A program made the translations under genes and the position numbers. 64,000 nucleotides of DNA from Nitrosopumilus sp. LS_AOA (GTDB lineage: Archaea > Thermoproteota > Nitrososphaeria > Nitrososphaerales > Nitrosopumilaceae). The notes under the pieces are model-generated. The model was not told where the DNA came from and did not search any database. It saw nothing but the letters and a program-made list of their open reading frames with translations. The stretch is taken from NCBI GenBank assembly GCA_001543015.1, contig LFLC01000008.1:62001-126000 (forward strand), in the 5' to 3' direction. Within the stretch, counting starts at the first letter, position 1, and each line of letters opens with the position of its first letter. Of the stretch, positions 31,376 through 38,560 are shown piece after piece.

Positions 31376-32229
31376 ATCAATGAACTTCCAAGCAACAAAA
31401 TGTTCCTCTTTCTTTCCTTTATTCGTCTAATTGAATACGGCAACCAATTTACGCCATAAGGAATGTAATCTGAAACAACGAATTTCTTTTTAATCAATTT
31501 GAGTTTTAATTCTTCTCTTATTCCTTTTAGCATTTGAAATTCAAATTTTTTGGGATACTTTTTTGACAGGTTTTCTGCCTTTTGTATGATTTTTCCATCA
31601 TGTGATGCTATTGCAAATTCATTACCATTTTTGAATAGTTTTCTCATAAGTTTTACATAATTTTTATCCACATCTTCTTTTGATTTGAAAGAGATTCTTG
31701 CCTTTTCTCTATATGCTCCTTTCACTAGACGTATCTTTGCGCCAATTCGTAACAAGTCATTTAGATCATTTTCTGTTCTCTTTAGATTTGCTTGCAGAGC
31801 AATCCCAAGTCTTTCATATTTTGTAAAGTATGATTTGTAAATTTCTATTGTCTCATCTGTATGTTCAGTAGATTCCATATCCAACCAAACAAAGACATGA
31901 GCATTGCGAGCCTTTTGGATGATTTTTTCAAAATTACGATAACATTCCTTTTGACTAATTGAAAGACCTATCTGTGTGGGTTTTACTGATATTGCTCCAC
32001 GAATCTTCCATTTTCTAAATGAGTTTACAATTTTTTGATATTCATTTACTGTTGTTGAAATCTGTTTTTTTGAAGTATGGTATTCTCCAAGTTTGTTGAT
32101 GATTGTATGTCGTCCTGATTGGTATGCCTCTTTTGCTGATCCCAACGCATCATCTATGGTATTTCCTGCTATCCACTGTTTTGCTATTTTAAACAAAACT
32201 TTCTCCATCAACTGTGTACCTGTTACCAC
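31357..32229 (-). CDS. Proline dehydrogenase
   Basis: This 290-residue protein has the FAD-barrel signatures of monofunctional PRODH: GAISVKPTQIGLS, FVWLDMESTEHTDETIEIY, ALQANLKRTENDLNDLL, IRLVKGAYREKA, FAIASHDGKII, FEFQMLKGIREEL and the terminal YGVNWLPYSIRRIKER. It oxidises proline to P5C for the neighbouring dehydrogenase. The C-terminal ends of the two genes overlap. Confidence 0.9.
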   Translation of the reverse strand: MVTGTQLMEKVLFKIAKQWIAGNTIDDALGSAKEAYQSGRHTIINKLGEYHTSKKQISTTVNEYQKIVNSFRKWKIRGAISVKPTQIGLSISQKECYRNFEKIIQKARNAHVFVWLDMESTEHTDETIEIYKSYFTKYERLGIALQANLKRTENDLNDLLRIGAKIRLVKGAYREKARISFKSKEDVDKNYVKLMRKLFKNGNEFAIASHDGKIIQKAENLSKKYPKKFEFQMLKGIREELKLKLIKKKFVVSDYIPYGVNWLPYSIRRIKERKRNILLLGSSLIQSHRV

Positions 32230-32318
32230 AGTGAATTTTCCATGTACGTAATTATATGATTTTAGATTAATTGTTCTTTAACCCCAAAGAAGAAATTTGA
32301 TAGTGTCGTATTATCATC

Positions 32319-32396
32319 ATGGACAAGGCTTTTGTTTTAATTAATTGTAAACCTGGTAAAGAATCCTATATTCTAGAGCAATTAAGTGACAAAGAA
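32319..32396 (+). pseudogene. Fragment of an Lrp/AsnC ligand-binding domain gene
   Basis: The first 26 codons, MDKAFVLINCKPGKESYILE..., match the start of the RAM-domain protein at 52292 (MEKAFMLISCEIGEEQSLCS). The rest of that domain is absent, and the frame runs on into a different protein with its own signal peptide. Confidence 0.55.
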
Positions 32397-33329
32397 AATA
32401 AGTCTCCAAATTTTGATAACAGTATGAAATTTGTAGTATTGTTAATTTTGGTTGGAATGATAATGCCCGTATTTGCTTTGGAAGAATCAATTATTTGTCC
32501 TAAAGGAACGTATTATGGAGTAGATGATGCAGCAAATGAGGTATGTAGAGATATTGAAAATAACAAGATTGTAAATAGAATTAAAATCATACTTGTAGAT
32601 GATAATAGTCATTTAGAAATTACAGATAGTATCAATCAACTTGTAGATGATAATAGTCATTCAGAAATGATGATGTTAGTTGGGCAGTTTGAAGATATAG
32701 GTAAAAGTAACAGCTACATTGGGCTTACTTTGGGAATTATAGCAATTGCCATCACCGTTGGTTTTGGAGTTATGGCATCTAAACAAAATAAACTAACAAA
32801 CAATGTACTTCATGAAACTAAATTACTAACTAGTGGAATTAAAAAAGATGTAGATGAAGTTGCAAAAATAAGAAATGCAGTTAAAGAAGATATTTCATTC
32901 ACATTAAAGAAAAGAATTCAATTTGTAAAGAAGAATTTAGAACGTTGTCAAGAAGTATATAAAAAATATAAGGATGAAGAGACAGATGGCAATAAGAAAA
33001 ATGGTCTTTTGAATAGCATATTTGGTAATTTTGATAGATGTTATGTTTCTTTTCGAATGGATATAGATTTGATAAAATTAATGGAGATATTTGGACGTGA
33101 AACAGCAAGACAGTATTGGAATCTTTTAACTGATTTCCAAATGGATTCAAAAAATTATTGGTTAGAAAATCCTGAAGAAGAACTTGGAACTTTTATGAAT
33201 CATGTAAATGATTGTTTAAAAAATACAAAATCTTTTGAAAAAATTATCGAACCTTTTGCTCATGCGTCCATCAACGCAAGAATTGATTTAGACTCATCAG
33301 ATAAAACAACTACAGATTCTGAACCATAA
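32319..33329 (+). CDS. Membrane-anchored helical protein with a chimeric N-terminus
   Basis: This is a 336-codon ORF. Codons 1-26 are an Lrp-domain fragment; a normal signal peptide starts at Met36 (32424, MKFVVLLILVGMIMPVFALE). Next come CPKGTYYGVDDAANEVCRD, a duplicated LVDDNSH segment, a transmembrane helix (YIGLTLGIIAIAITVGFGVMA) and a cytoplasmic helical domain of about 170 residues. The native start is probably 32424; the longer frame would hide the signal peptide. Function unknown. Confidence 0.55.
   Translation: MDKAFVLINCKPGKESYILEQLSDKENKSPNFDNSMKFVVLLILVGMIMPVFALEESIICPKGTYYGVDDAANEVCRDIENNKIVNRIKIILVDDNSHLEITDSINQLVDDNSHSEMMMLVGQFEDIGKSNSYIGLTLGIIAIAITVGFGVMASKQNKLTNNVLHETKLLTSGIKKDVDEVAKIRNAVKEDISFTLKKRIQFVKKNLERCQEVYKKYKDEETDGNKKNGLLNSIFGNFDRCYVSFRMDIDLIKLMEIFGRETARQYWNLLTDFQMDSKNYWLENPEEELGTFMNHVNDCLKNTKSFEKIIEPFAHASINARIDLDSSDKTTTDSEP
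32592..32661 (+). repeat. Direct repeat, 22 bases, 48-base period
   Basis: CTTGTAGATGATAATAGTCA and two further bases occur at 32592 and 32640. They encode LVDDNSH twice. This is a short in-frame duplication inside the membrane protein gene. Confidence 0.8.
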
Positions 33330-33440
33330 TCTTTACCAATATGAAAGGCGGACGGGAATTTTAGAGATTTTACTAAAACTTGGAGTAACATCATCATAAA
33401 CAAGAGTTGGGGGTATGATGTTTGTATAGTCTGTATTGGG

Positions 33441-33490
33441 TGAGCTGAATTATTCTCAATACATGGTTCAAGCCTCTATAGATTCGAATT
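33441..33490 (+). repeat. Dispersed intergenic repeat, copy 8
   Basis: The core TTCAAGCCTCTATAGATTCG (33467-33486) plus AAT matches copies 2, 5 and 7. It lies 3' of the 32319-33329 gene and ends about 40 bases before the next ATG. Confidence 0.6.
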
Positions 33491-33531
33491 TAGGAAAACT
33501 TTTTTGTAATTTGGATGAGAAAAGAAAGATA

Positions 33532-33954
33532 ATGGTTAGTCAACCAATATGGATTGCAGTCGTAATTGTGGTATTTTTTATTGGAATTGGTGCAAGTTAT
33601 GCTCATTTTGCAAATACGTATGATCCAATGTCTATGAAAATTCATAATCAAGAATTATTTGATCAAATGATGTCTCATAACCCCAAGATGTCACAGCAAT
33701 GGATGGATTCAGACATGATGAATGCCATAATGAATGATCCAGATATGTAAAAAATGATTATGATTGCCATGAATGACTCTAATCAAATGCAGATGATGGA
33801 AGATATGATGACAGACATGATGGAGAGGATGCAAACTGATCCTGTACTAGAACAAGCAATGATTGAACACATGGATAGGATGAAGACATCAAGGGATGCT
33901 ATGATGAATACTGATAATCAGATGACTGATGACATGATGGAAATGAATCCATAA
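33532..33954 (+). pseudogene. Met-rich membrane-anchored protein gene split by a stop codon
   Basis: From ATG 33532 the product has a transmembrane helix (IWIAVVIVVFFIGIGAS) and then Met/Asp/Gln-rich repeats (DSDMMNAIMNDPDM). A TAA at 33748 interrupts the frame, and the same frame continues KMIMIAMNDSNQMQMMEDMM... to 33954. A CAA-to-TAA change would explain it. The Met-rich part may bind copper. Either the gene is broken or a shortened protein is made. Confidence 0.6.
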
Positions 33955-33980
33955 TCATATAAAATTAATTTTATTTTCAG

Positions 33981-34041
33981 CTTAGTACAATCTCATTTCA
34001 TCCCCAAAAATAATTCAAGCATTAAAGATTAAGGCTTAATC
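33981..34041 (+). repeat. Dispersed intergenic repeat, copy 9 (diverged)
   Basis: TCATCCCCAAAAATAATTC is followed by AAGCATTAAAGATTAAGGCT. It lies 3' of the Met-rich gene and overlaps the end of the minus-strand RHH gene by a few bases. Confidence 0.5.
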
Positions 34042-34188
34042 TATTTCAAGATCTTTTCGTAATACATCATTTATAATTTGAGAAATATATCTTAATTTTC
34101 TAGTTTTTATAAATTCATTTGATTGTAATTCCATTATTTTTTTATTTACATCATCATCAAGCATTACTGTTATTTTTTTCTTTTCCAA
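34036..34188 (-). CDS. Small ribbon-helix-helix DNA-binding protein
   Basis: This 50-residue protein reads EKKKITVMLDDDVNKKIMELQ then RYISQIINDVLRKDLEID. It has the same beta-helix-helix plan as the protein at 5039-5188 (VTVILDDSLMKKL, SGVINQVLRKN). No ATG is in frame; TTG at 34188 is the likely start, since a TAA lies upstream. It is probably a DNA-binding regulator. Confidence 0.6.
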   Translation of the reverse strand: MEKKKITVMLDDDVNKKIMELQSNEFIKTRKLRYISQIINDVLRKDLEID

Positions 34189-34408
34189 TTGATTCTTATT
34201 AAAATTCCATAATTAAAAAAGAGACAGTGTTTATTTGTATTCATTTGTAATTATAAATTATTGAAAAATATAATAAAATAAATTTGATAGGCTCAATCAG
34301 TCTAACAAAAATTCTAAAATTATTCTAAAAAATTACGTCCATGATGTTGCAGGAGAATTAGAAAGTGAAGAATGCTTTGATTAGATTTGATAATTGTGAA
34401 TGTGTTAC

Positions 34409-34813
34409 TTATGCAATAATTTGTTCTTGTTGTGATTTTACTGTTTTTGTAATTTTGCCTAATTTGAGTTTGATTGCTTTACTTGTAATTTTGTCATGAT
34501 CTGCATTTTGAGTAGTAGTCATGTAAAGAATATGGTCCTCACCTAATGGAATAACAATACGTTTTATTTTTCCATACTGTGCAATTACATATTCACATTT
34601 ACCAATCTTTGAGGCAAATTCATTTCGTAACAACCAAGATCGTGTAGCTGATTCAATTGATTTCCGACGTTCTGATTTGCTTAGAAAATTTTTTGCATCT
34701 GGTCTATGTTCACTATGTTTTACCACACCAAGCATATTGCAAACTGTGGCAAATTGAATTTCTGGACTTATTTTTAGAGCCTTTTCTACCAAATCAACAT
34801 AAGGATCTCCCAT
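34409..34813 (-). CDS. Conserved hypothetical thaumarchaeal protein
   Basis: In this 134-residue protein the N-terminal half is helical (VDLVEKALKISPEIQFATVCNMLG). The C-terminal half is beta-rich (CEYVIAQYGKIKRIVIPLGEDHILYMTTT), compatible with a roadblock/profilin-like sensor fold, which is a loose impression. No signal peptide. Function unknown. Confidence 0.55.
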   Translation of the reverse strand: MGDPYVDLVEKALKISPEIQFATVCNMLGVVKHSEHRPDAKNFLSKSERRKSIESATRSWLLRNEFASKIGKCEYVIAQYGKIKRIVIPLGEDHILYMTTTQNADHDKITSKAIKLKLGKITKTVKSQQEQIIA

Positions 34814-34983
34814 GATACCATTACGTCATAATCTAACTTAAAGGATCATAAACACTTTACATCATATCAAATTACTTTAAGACCATCAAATTGTTTTAAT
34901 TTCGTTTAAAAATAAAATAAAAAATAAACATCTGTAAAGATTCAAATAATTTTATTCAAATATTATACACGCACTTGTATGTT

Positions 34984-35094
34984 ATGAGTCAAATTCAAAA
35001 ATGTGTCTGTCCTCCTGAAACCCCAAGTCATATTGATGATGAGGATATGATCATTTGTAATTCATGTGATGGTTGGATTGAAGGCCAATATTAG
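34984..35094 (+). CDS. Tiny zinc-binding protein
   Basis: This 36-residue protein reads MSQIQKCVCPPETPSHIDDE then MIICNSCDGWIEGQY. Two CxC/CxxC pairs make a likely zinc site. Its TAG is followed without a gap by the ATG of the next small Cys-rich ORF in the same frame. Confidence 0.5.
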   Translation: MSQIQKCVCPPETPSHIDDEDMIICNSCDGWIEGQY

Positions 35095-35262
35095 ATGTTC
35101 AAGTTAATACAATTCAGCTGTCAGTGCCAAAAGTGCTACTGTCTAAATCCTGTTTTTGATCAAAACAACATTTGTGCTGAATGTATTTATGAAATACATG
35201 AAGGTGTAAAAATCACAATTGACTCCACGAAGAATAACCCCCTTTTAGCGTTACAGCATTAA
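35095..35262 (+). CDS. Tiny zinc-ribbon protein
   Basis: This 55-residue protein reads MFKLIQFSCQCQKCYCLNPV then NNICAECIYEIHEG. Two Cys pairs about 15 residues apart fit a zinc ribbon. It begins immediately after the TAG of 34984-35094, so the two are co-translated or linked by readthrough. Confidence 0.5.
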   Translation: MFKLIQFSCQCQKCYCLNPVFDQNNICAECIYEIHEGVKITIDSTKNNPLLALQH

Positions 35263-35318
35263 ATCCTTCTTTGTTTAATTCATCAGCTGTAATGTTGTCT
35301 CTGTAGCAGTTCAAAGAT

Positions 35319-35612
35319 CTATGCAGGAACAGATAATTTTTGTAGATAATTATAATGAGTTCTCAAAAAATCCATAATCTTTCTGTCTTCTTTTCTATTA
35401 ACTGGTGCTCCATTTGCAATAATACTGAGATATTTCAAATTAGATTCTAATTGGGATAGTAATTTTTTAATTCCTTCATCATAGTTTAGACTCAAAAATT
35501 CTATAATATTCTCCTCTACATGTAAAATTTCATCTTCTAGATCCTGTATTTCTTGGTGAAGATTATTTTGCATCAATGTTTTAAAAATAAAATCAAAATT
35601 AACTATGGCCAT
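35319..35612 (-). CDS. Hypothetical helical protein
   Basis: This 97-residue protein is largely helical (EIQDLEDEILHVEENIIEFLSL, GIKKLLSQLESNLKYLSII). No signal peptide or known motif. Coiled-coil character suggests oligomerisation. Confidence 0.5.
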   Translation of the reverse strand: MAIVNFDFIFKTLMQNNLHQEIQDLEDEILHVEENIIEFLSLNYDEGIKKLLSQLESNLKYLSIIANGAPVNRKEDRKIMDFLRTHYNYLQKLSVPA

Positions 35613-35708
35613 TCAATTTCTGAATTCTTGTAAAAAAAAATTAAAAAAAATAAACAAACATTCAGATTTTGAAAATTAATTCAAATCCCACAAAAAGCCA
35701 TGCCCTAA

Positions 35709-35987
35709 ATGTGGGGAGATTTGACACAAAATGAGCGTAATATGACTAGTTTTGATAATGTAACTTTGAAGGATTATGGAAAAATCAAAAGAAGCTTGAA
35801 AAAATCCTTCAAAACTATTCCTTGTCTGAGTGACAATAGAATGGTAGTTGAAACTTTTGATATTGTTTTGAGTGATACTAAAGTTCCAATCACATACTAC
35901 AAATCAAAAACACTTCAAATCCCTGATGATTCATCTAATAATTCAAAAAAAGTTATTGAAGTCATACAAAGTGTCTTGAAGCTTTGA
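35709..35987 (+). CDS. Hypothetical small protein
   Basis: This 92-residue protein reads DYGKIKRSLKKSFKTIPCLS then RMVVETFDIVLSDTKVPITYYKS. No recognised domain. A second ATG at 35742 (MTSFDNV) is an alternative start. Two inverted repeats follow its stop. Confidence 0.5.
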   Translation: MWGDLTQNERNMTSFDNVTLKDYGKIKRSLKKSFKTIPCLSDNRMVVETFDIVLSDTKVPITYYKSKTLQIPDDSSNNSKKVIEVIQSVLKL

Positions 35988-36060
35988 TTATTCCACTACA
36001 CTTTTGAGCATATTAATTCAAAATTTTGTAAAATTTCATTGAGAGTATTTACAAAAGATA

Positions 36061-36077
36061 TTACTGATAATCAGTAA
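36061..36077. terminator. 7-3-7 inverted repeat after 35709-35987
   Basis: TTACTGATAATCAGTAA is a perfect inverted repeat lying between two convergent genes. It may fold at RNA 3' ends. It is followed by A5 on the plus strand, not T. Confidence 0.4.
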
Positions 36078-36108
36078 AAAGAGAATGCCCCCGATTTACT
36101 CGTGAGAA

Positions 36109-36124
36109 TACGACGGTTGTCGTA
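36109..36124. promoter_or_regulatory. 6-4-6 inverted repeat
   Basis: TACGACGGTTGTCGTA is a perfect inverted repeat with a GGTT centre, GC-richer than its surroundings and 24 bases before the 3' end of the minus-strand gene. It could be a hairpin terminator for that gene or a protein site. Confidence 0.4.
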
Positions 36125-36147
36125 ATAGAAAAACGATATCAATTATT

Positions 36148-36462
36148 TTAAAATGAACTGTTGAAAGTTGTGATTATTTGATATGCAAAACCCAATATTG
36201 CAACAATTCCTCCTACAAAAACAAGTGCTCCTTTAATTTGTTGCATGGGAGTTTCATTTACAAATAATTCATCAACGTGTACATTCATTATTGTTGCAAT
36301 CTTATTAATTGCAGCATAGTTATCTGCAGACTCTAAATTTTCTGTCAGTTCTTCTAAAGTTGAATTTCTTGATTCTGATGCCAATATACGCAATATGATT
36401 GAGGGTATTTTCATTTTACCGCAATGATCTATTTTTTTTAAAAAATCCTCATACCATTTCAA
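36148..36462 (-). CDS. Membrane-anchored protein, N-terminus unresolved
   Basis: From TTG 36462 this is 104 residues with helical segments (KMKIPSIILRILASESRN, AAINKIATIMNVHVDELF) and a C-terminal transmembrane helix (GALVFVGGIVAILGFAYQII). The same frame stays protein-like upstream to 36570 (FRYCNYAELGSFCKNCIKYDEL), giving a zinc motif, but contains no ATG, GTG or TTG before the TAG of the previous gene. Either a one-base shift removed an ATG at 36557-36559 or the start is unusual. Confidence 0.5.
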   Translation of the reverse strand: MKWYEDFLKKIDHCGKMKIPSIILRILASESRNSTLEELTENLESADNYAAINKIATIMNVHVDELFVNETPMQQIKGALVFVGGIVAILGFAYQIITTFNSSF

Positions 36463-36570
36463 TGCCCAAGTGAGATTTTTGGCTTGCAGTTCATCATATT
36501 TTATACAATTTTTACAAAAACTGCCTAGTTCTGCATAGTTACAATACCTGAAAGTACATACTGAGAGTAA

Positions 36571-36840
36571 CTAGTTTTCAAAATCCCAACCATCTACATA
36601 GGCAATTTCATCAATTCCAAGATTAACCATTGTGATTGGAAAATTTGTTTTAGTTAATTTCATAGATGGTTCATACGAGTTTAGAAAATTACAAGTCATG
36701 CATATCCAGCTACCCCCATCTACATGCTTCATAATCTGTAAAAGGTCATCACCATTACAATTGTGACATGTTGTAGGGATTTGCTCTAGCTGTTTTACCC
36801 TGCAAATCAAAATTCTACCATCCGGATCATAATCAGTCAT
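36571..36840 (-). CDS. Zinc-ribbon protein
   Basis: This 89-residue protein has CHNCNGDDLL and WICMTCNFLNSYEPS forming a four-Cys zinc ribbon, followed by a beta-rich end. Its ATG touches the TAG of the Excalibur-domain gene, and its own stop is again GAAAACTAG, after which the frame stays open. Function unknown. Confidence 0.6.
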   Translation of the reverse strand: MTDYDPDGRILICRVKQLEQIPTTCHNCNGDDLLQIMKHVDGGSWICMTCNFLNSYEPSMKLTKTNFPITMVNLGIDEIAYVDGWDFEN

Positions 36841-37338
36841 CTAGTTTTCACAACCAATTCCATCATTATCTGCATCAAACCCATGTGGGTCATCACCTAT
36901 CACTCTAAAGTTTGAGTAACTAATCTCATCACAATCCAAATCTATAGGATATGGTGTTATGCAAACATCAGGGTATGACTCATCACAGCTTGGCTCATCA
37001 AGAATTTCAACAAAATGTTGGCCATCCATAGTTCTGCATTGTCTTGGGTATGATTCCATTGCAGGGTTTCCAGCTGCAATACATCCCTCAAAATTATTAA
37101 TTGATTGTACCTGTACATCTGGATTTTCTAACTCAACAGGTTTTGGATTACAGCCACCAACATCCCATACTCCACCTTTAGACATACAATTAATTTTCTC
37201 ATCAATCTCATCAGGTGAGGAAACTCCAATAGTTCCTGTTCTCTTGTCTTGCCAAGTTTCTGAATCAATTGATGCAAAGATAGCAATACTGCCAACTATT
37301 CCTGCAAGTAGAATTCCAATAATTATAATTGATTTCAA
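36841..37338 (-). CDS. Exported Cys-rich protein with C-terminal Excalibur-like domain
   Basis: This 165-residue protein has an N-terminal membrane segment (IIIIGILLAGIVGSIAIFA). An extracellular part follows with several cysteines (NCMSKGGVWDVGGC, FEGCIAAGNPAMESYPRQC). The end DLDCDEISYSNF...DPHGFDADNDGIGCE matches the Excalibur calcium-binding motif (DxDxDGxGCE). It may bind calcium at the cell surface. It is the first of three ORFs in one continuous frame. Confidence 0.65.
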   Translation of the reverse strand: MKSIIIIGILLAGIVGSIAIFASIDSETWQDKRTGTIGVSSPDEIDEKINCMSKGGVWDVGGCNPKPVELENPDVQVQSINNFEGCIAAGNPAMESYPRQCRTMDGQHFVEILDEPSCDESYPDVCITPYPIDLDCDEISYSNFRVIGDDPHGFDADNDGIGCEN

Positions 37339-37436
37339 TAATTGTAATTATGATTATTCCATCTTAAGCATTACGACAATAGCATGTTTTTGCAAATGAA
37401 TCTGGGGTATTCTATTTTTACTGATAATCTCTGATT

Positions 37437-37826
37437 TTACAATGTTTGGGAACCTTTTCCAAAATATGCTTTGACATGTGGTCTAAACAAATAATATAAA
37501 ATTACACCATTAATTATTAATCCAATAATATTCAATGAAGGTAAATTCGTGATTAAACTAATTATTGTTAAAACTAATGTGATAGTCCATGCCCATGATT
37601 TCCCTTTAAGTAATCCCCATGCCATTACAAATGAAATTATACCTAATGCCATAACAAAACCGCCCAATATGCCCATGAGTGCACCGTATTCATTACCCGT
37701 CATGCCCATACCCATCATTCCAACAACTGTACCCAACACTGCACCTGCAACGACTGAGATAATTCCTGAAATGATTTCAAGTACTGCAAGTATTGTTACT
37801 CCAGTTGGTCTTACCTGTGTGGACAT
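37437..37826 (-). CDS. Four-helix membrane protein
   Basis: This 129-residue protein has four hydrophobic spans (VTILAVLEIISGIISVVAGAV; YGALMGILGGFVMALGIIS; WAWTITLVLTIISL; LNIIGLIINGVILYYLF). The pattern PTGVTILAVLEI...YYLFRPHVKAYF is like small DUF2127/DUF4064-type integral membrane proteins. No function known. Confidence 0.65.
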   Translation of the reverse strand: MSTQVRPTGVTILAVLEIISGIISVVAGAVLGTVVGMMGMGMTGNEYGALMGILGGFVMALGIISFVMAWGLLKGKSWAWTITLVLTIISLITNLPSLNIIGLIINGVILYYLFRPHVKAYFGKGSQTL

Positions 37827-38145
37827 GAAATTTTCTTTGTTTACTGTATTATAAATTGTTCATATGATCATACTTTCATTATAATGATTTTACAACAAAC
37901 AATTACCCATCATAGTTTTAGTCATTACCAACTAATTACGAAGGAAAGGGAGGCTTTGCCTTTTTTCTGATTATCTATAATCTCTTTTGTAAATACTCTA
38001 TGTGATCTATATCAAAATTCTAAAATATTCATACTCTACAATACACAAATCCTATTTCTCAGATCCCTCAAGTCAACTCCATTCTATTCTAATTATACAA
38101 GATATTGACATCAGAGGATAAACACAAATCCAAACAGTATAACCT
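37827..38145. other. Intergenic region
   Basis: 319 bases without a gene. A weak GGAGGC-TTT-GCCTTTTTT hairpin with T-run lies at about 37948-37966. ATTATACAAG at about 38094 may be the TATA box for the metallopeptidase-like gene. Confidence 0.4.
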
Positions 38146-38523
38146 GTGAAGCTAGACCCTGAATTAGAATTACAAATATTAGAAAAAATTGGAATCTACT
38201 CTAATCGTTTCTCAATCCCTGAACCAAAAACACTACTAACAACCAAGCAAGTATTGGATGCCCCAAAAGAGATGACTGAAGGAAGAAGGACTTCAGCCTA
38301 CAAGTATTACGGAGTGTGCTATTATCAACATAATCTAGTTTTCATTAATGTAAGAAAAACTCCTGATGAAAAGGTTCTAGAGAACACCATAGTCCATGAA
38401 TTACTACACTTACGATTCCCATACCTCTCCCATGGGAAGAGATTCAACAAGCTAGTCCGTCAAGGACTTAGAGGAAAATCATTCCCACCATATCGCAAGA
38501 GATCAAAAACTAACGCTATTTGA
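38146..38523 (+). CDS. SprT/YgjP-like zinc metallopeptidase domain protein
   Basis: This 125-residue protein has the metal motif VHELLHLRFPYLSHGKRF (HExxH-like with a third His), preceded by YYQHNLVFINVRKTPDEKVLENTI. This resembles the YgjP/SprT/WLM group of small metalloproteins. The Glu of HELLH is present, so peptidase activity is possible. It starts with GTG. It lies 38 bases upstream of hppA. Confidence 0.7.
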   Translation: MKLDPELELQILEKIGIYSNRFSIPEPKTLLTTKQVLDAPKEMTEGRRTSAYKYYGVCYYQHNLVFINVRKTPDEKVLENTIVHELLHLRFPYLSHGKRFNKLVRQGLRGKSFPPYRKRSKTNAI

Positions 38524-38560
38524 TTTATATTTCGTATTTTAAGCCAAGCCAAGTATACTC

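Noticed and set aside
33467-33490. TTCAAGCC...GATTCGAAT read as a tRNA T-arm
   Set aside because: No acceptor stem, D-arm or anticodon arm is found around any copy; it belongs to the dispersed repeat.
36571-36573. TAG decoded as pyrrolysine
   Set aside because: No pyl genes are in the window and this archaeal group is not known to use pyrrolysine; readthrough or mutation is simpler.
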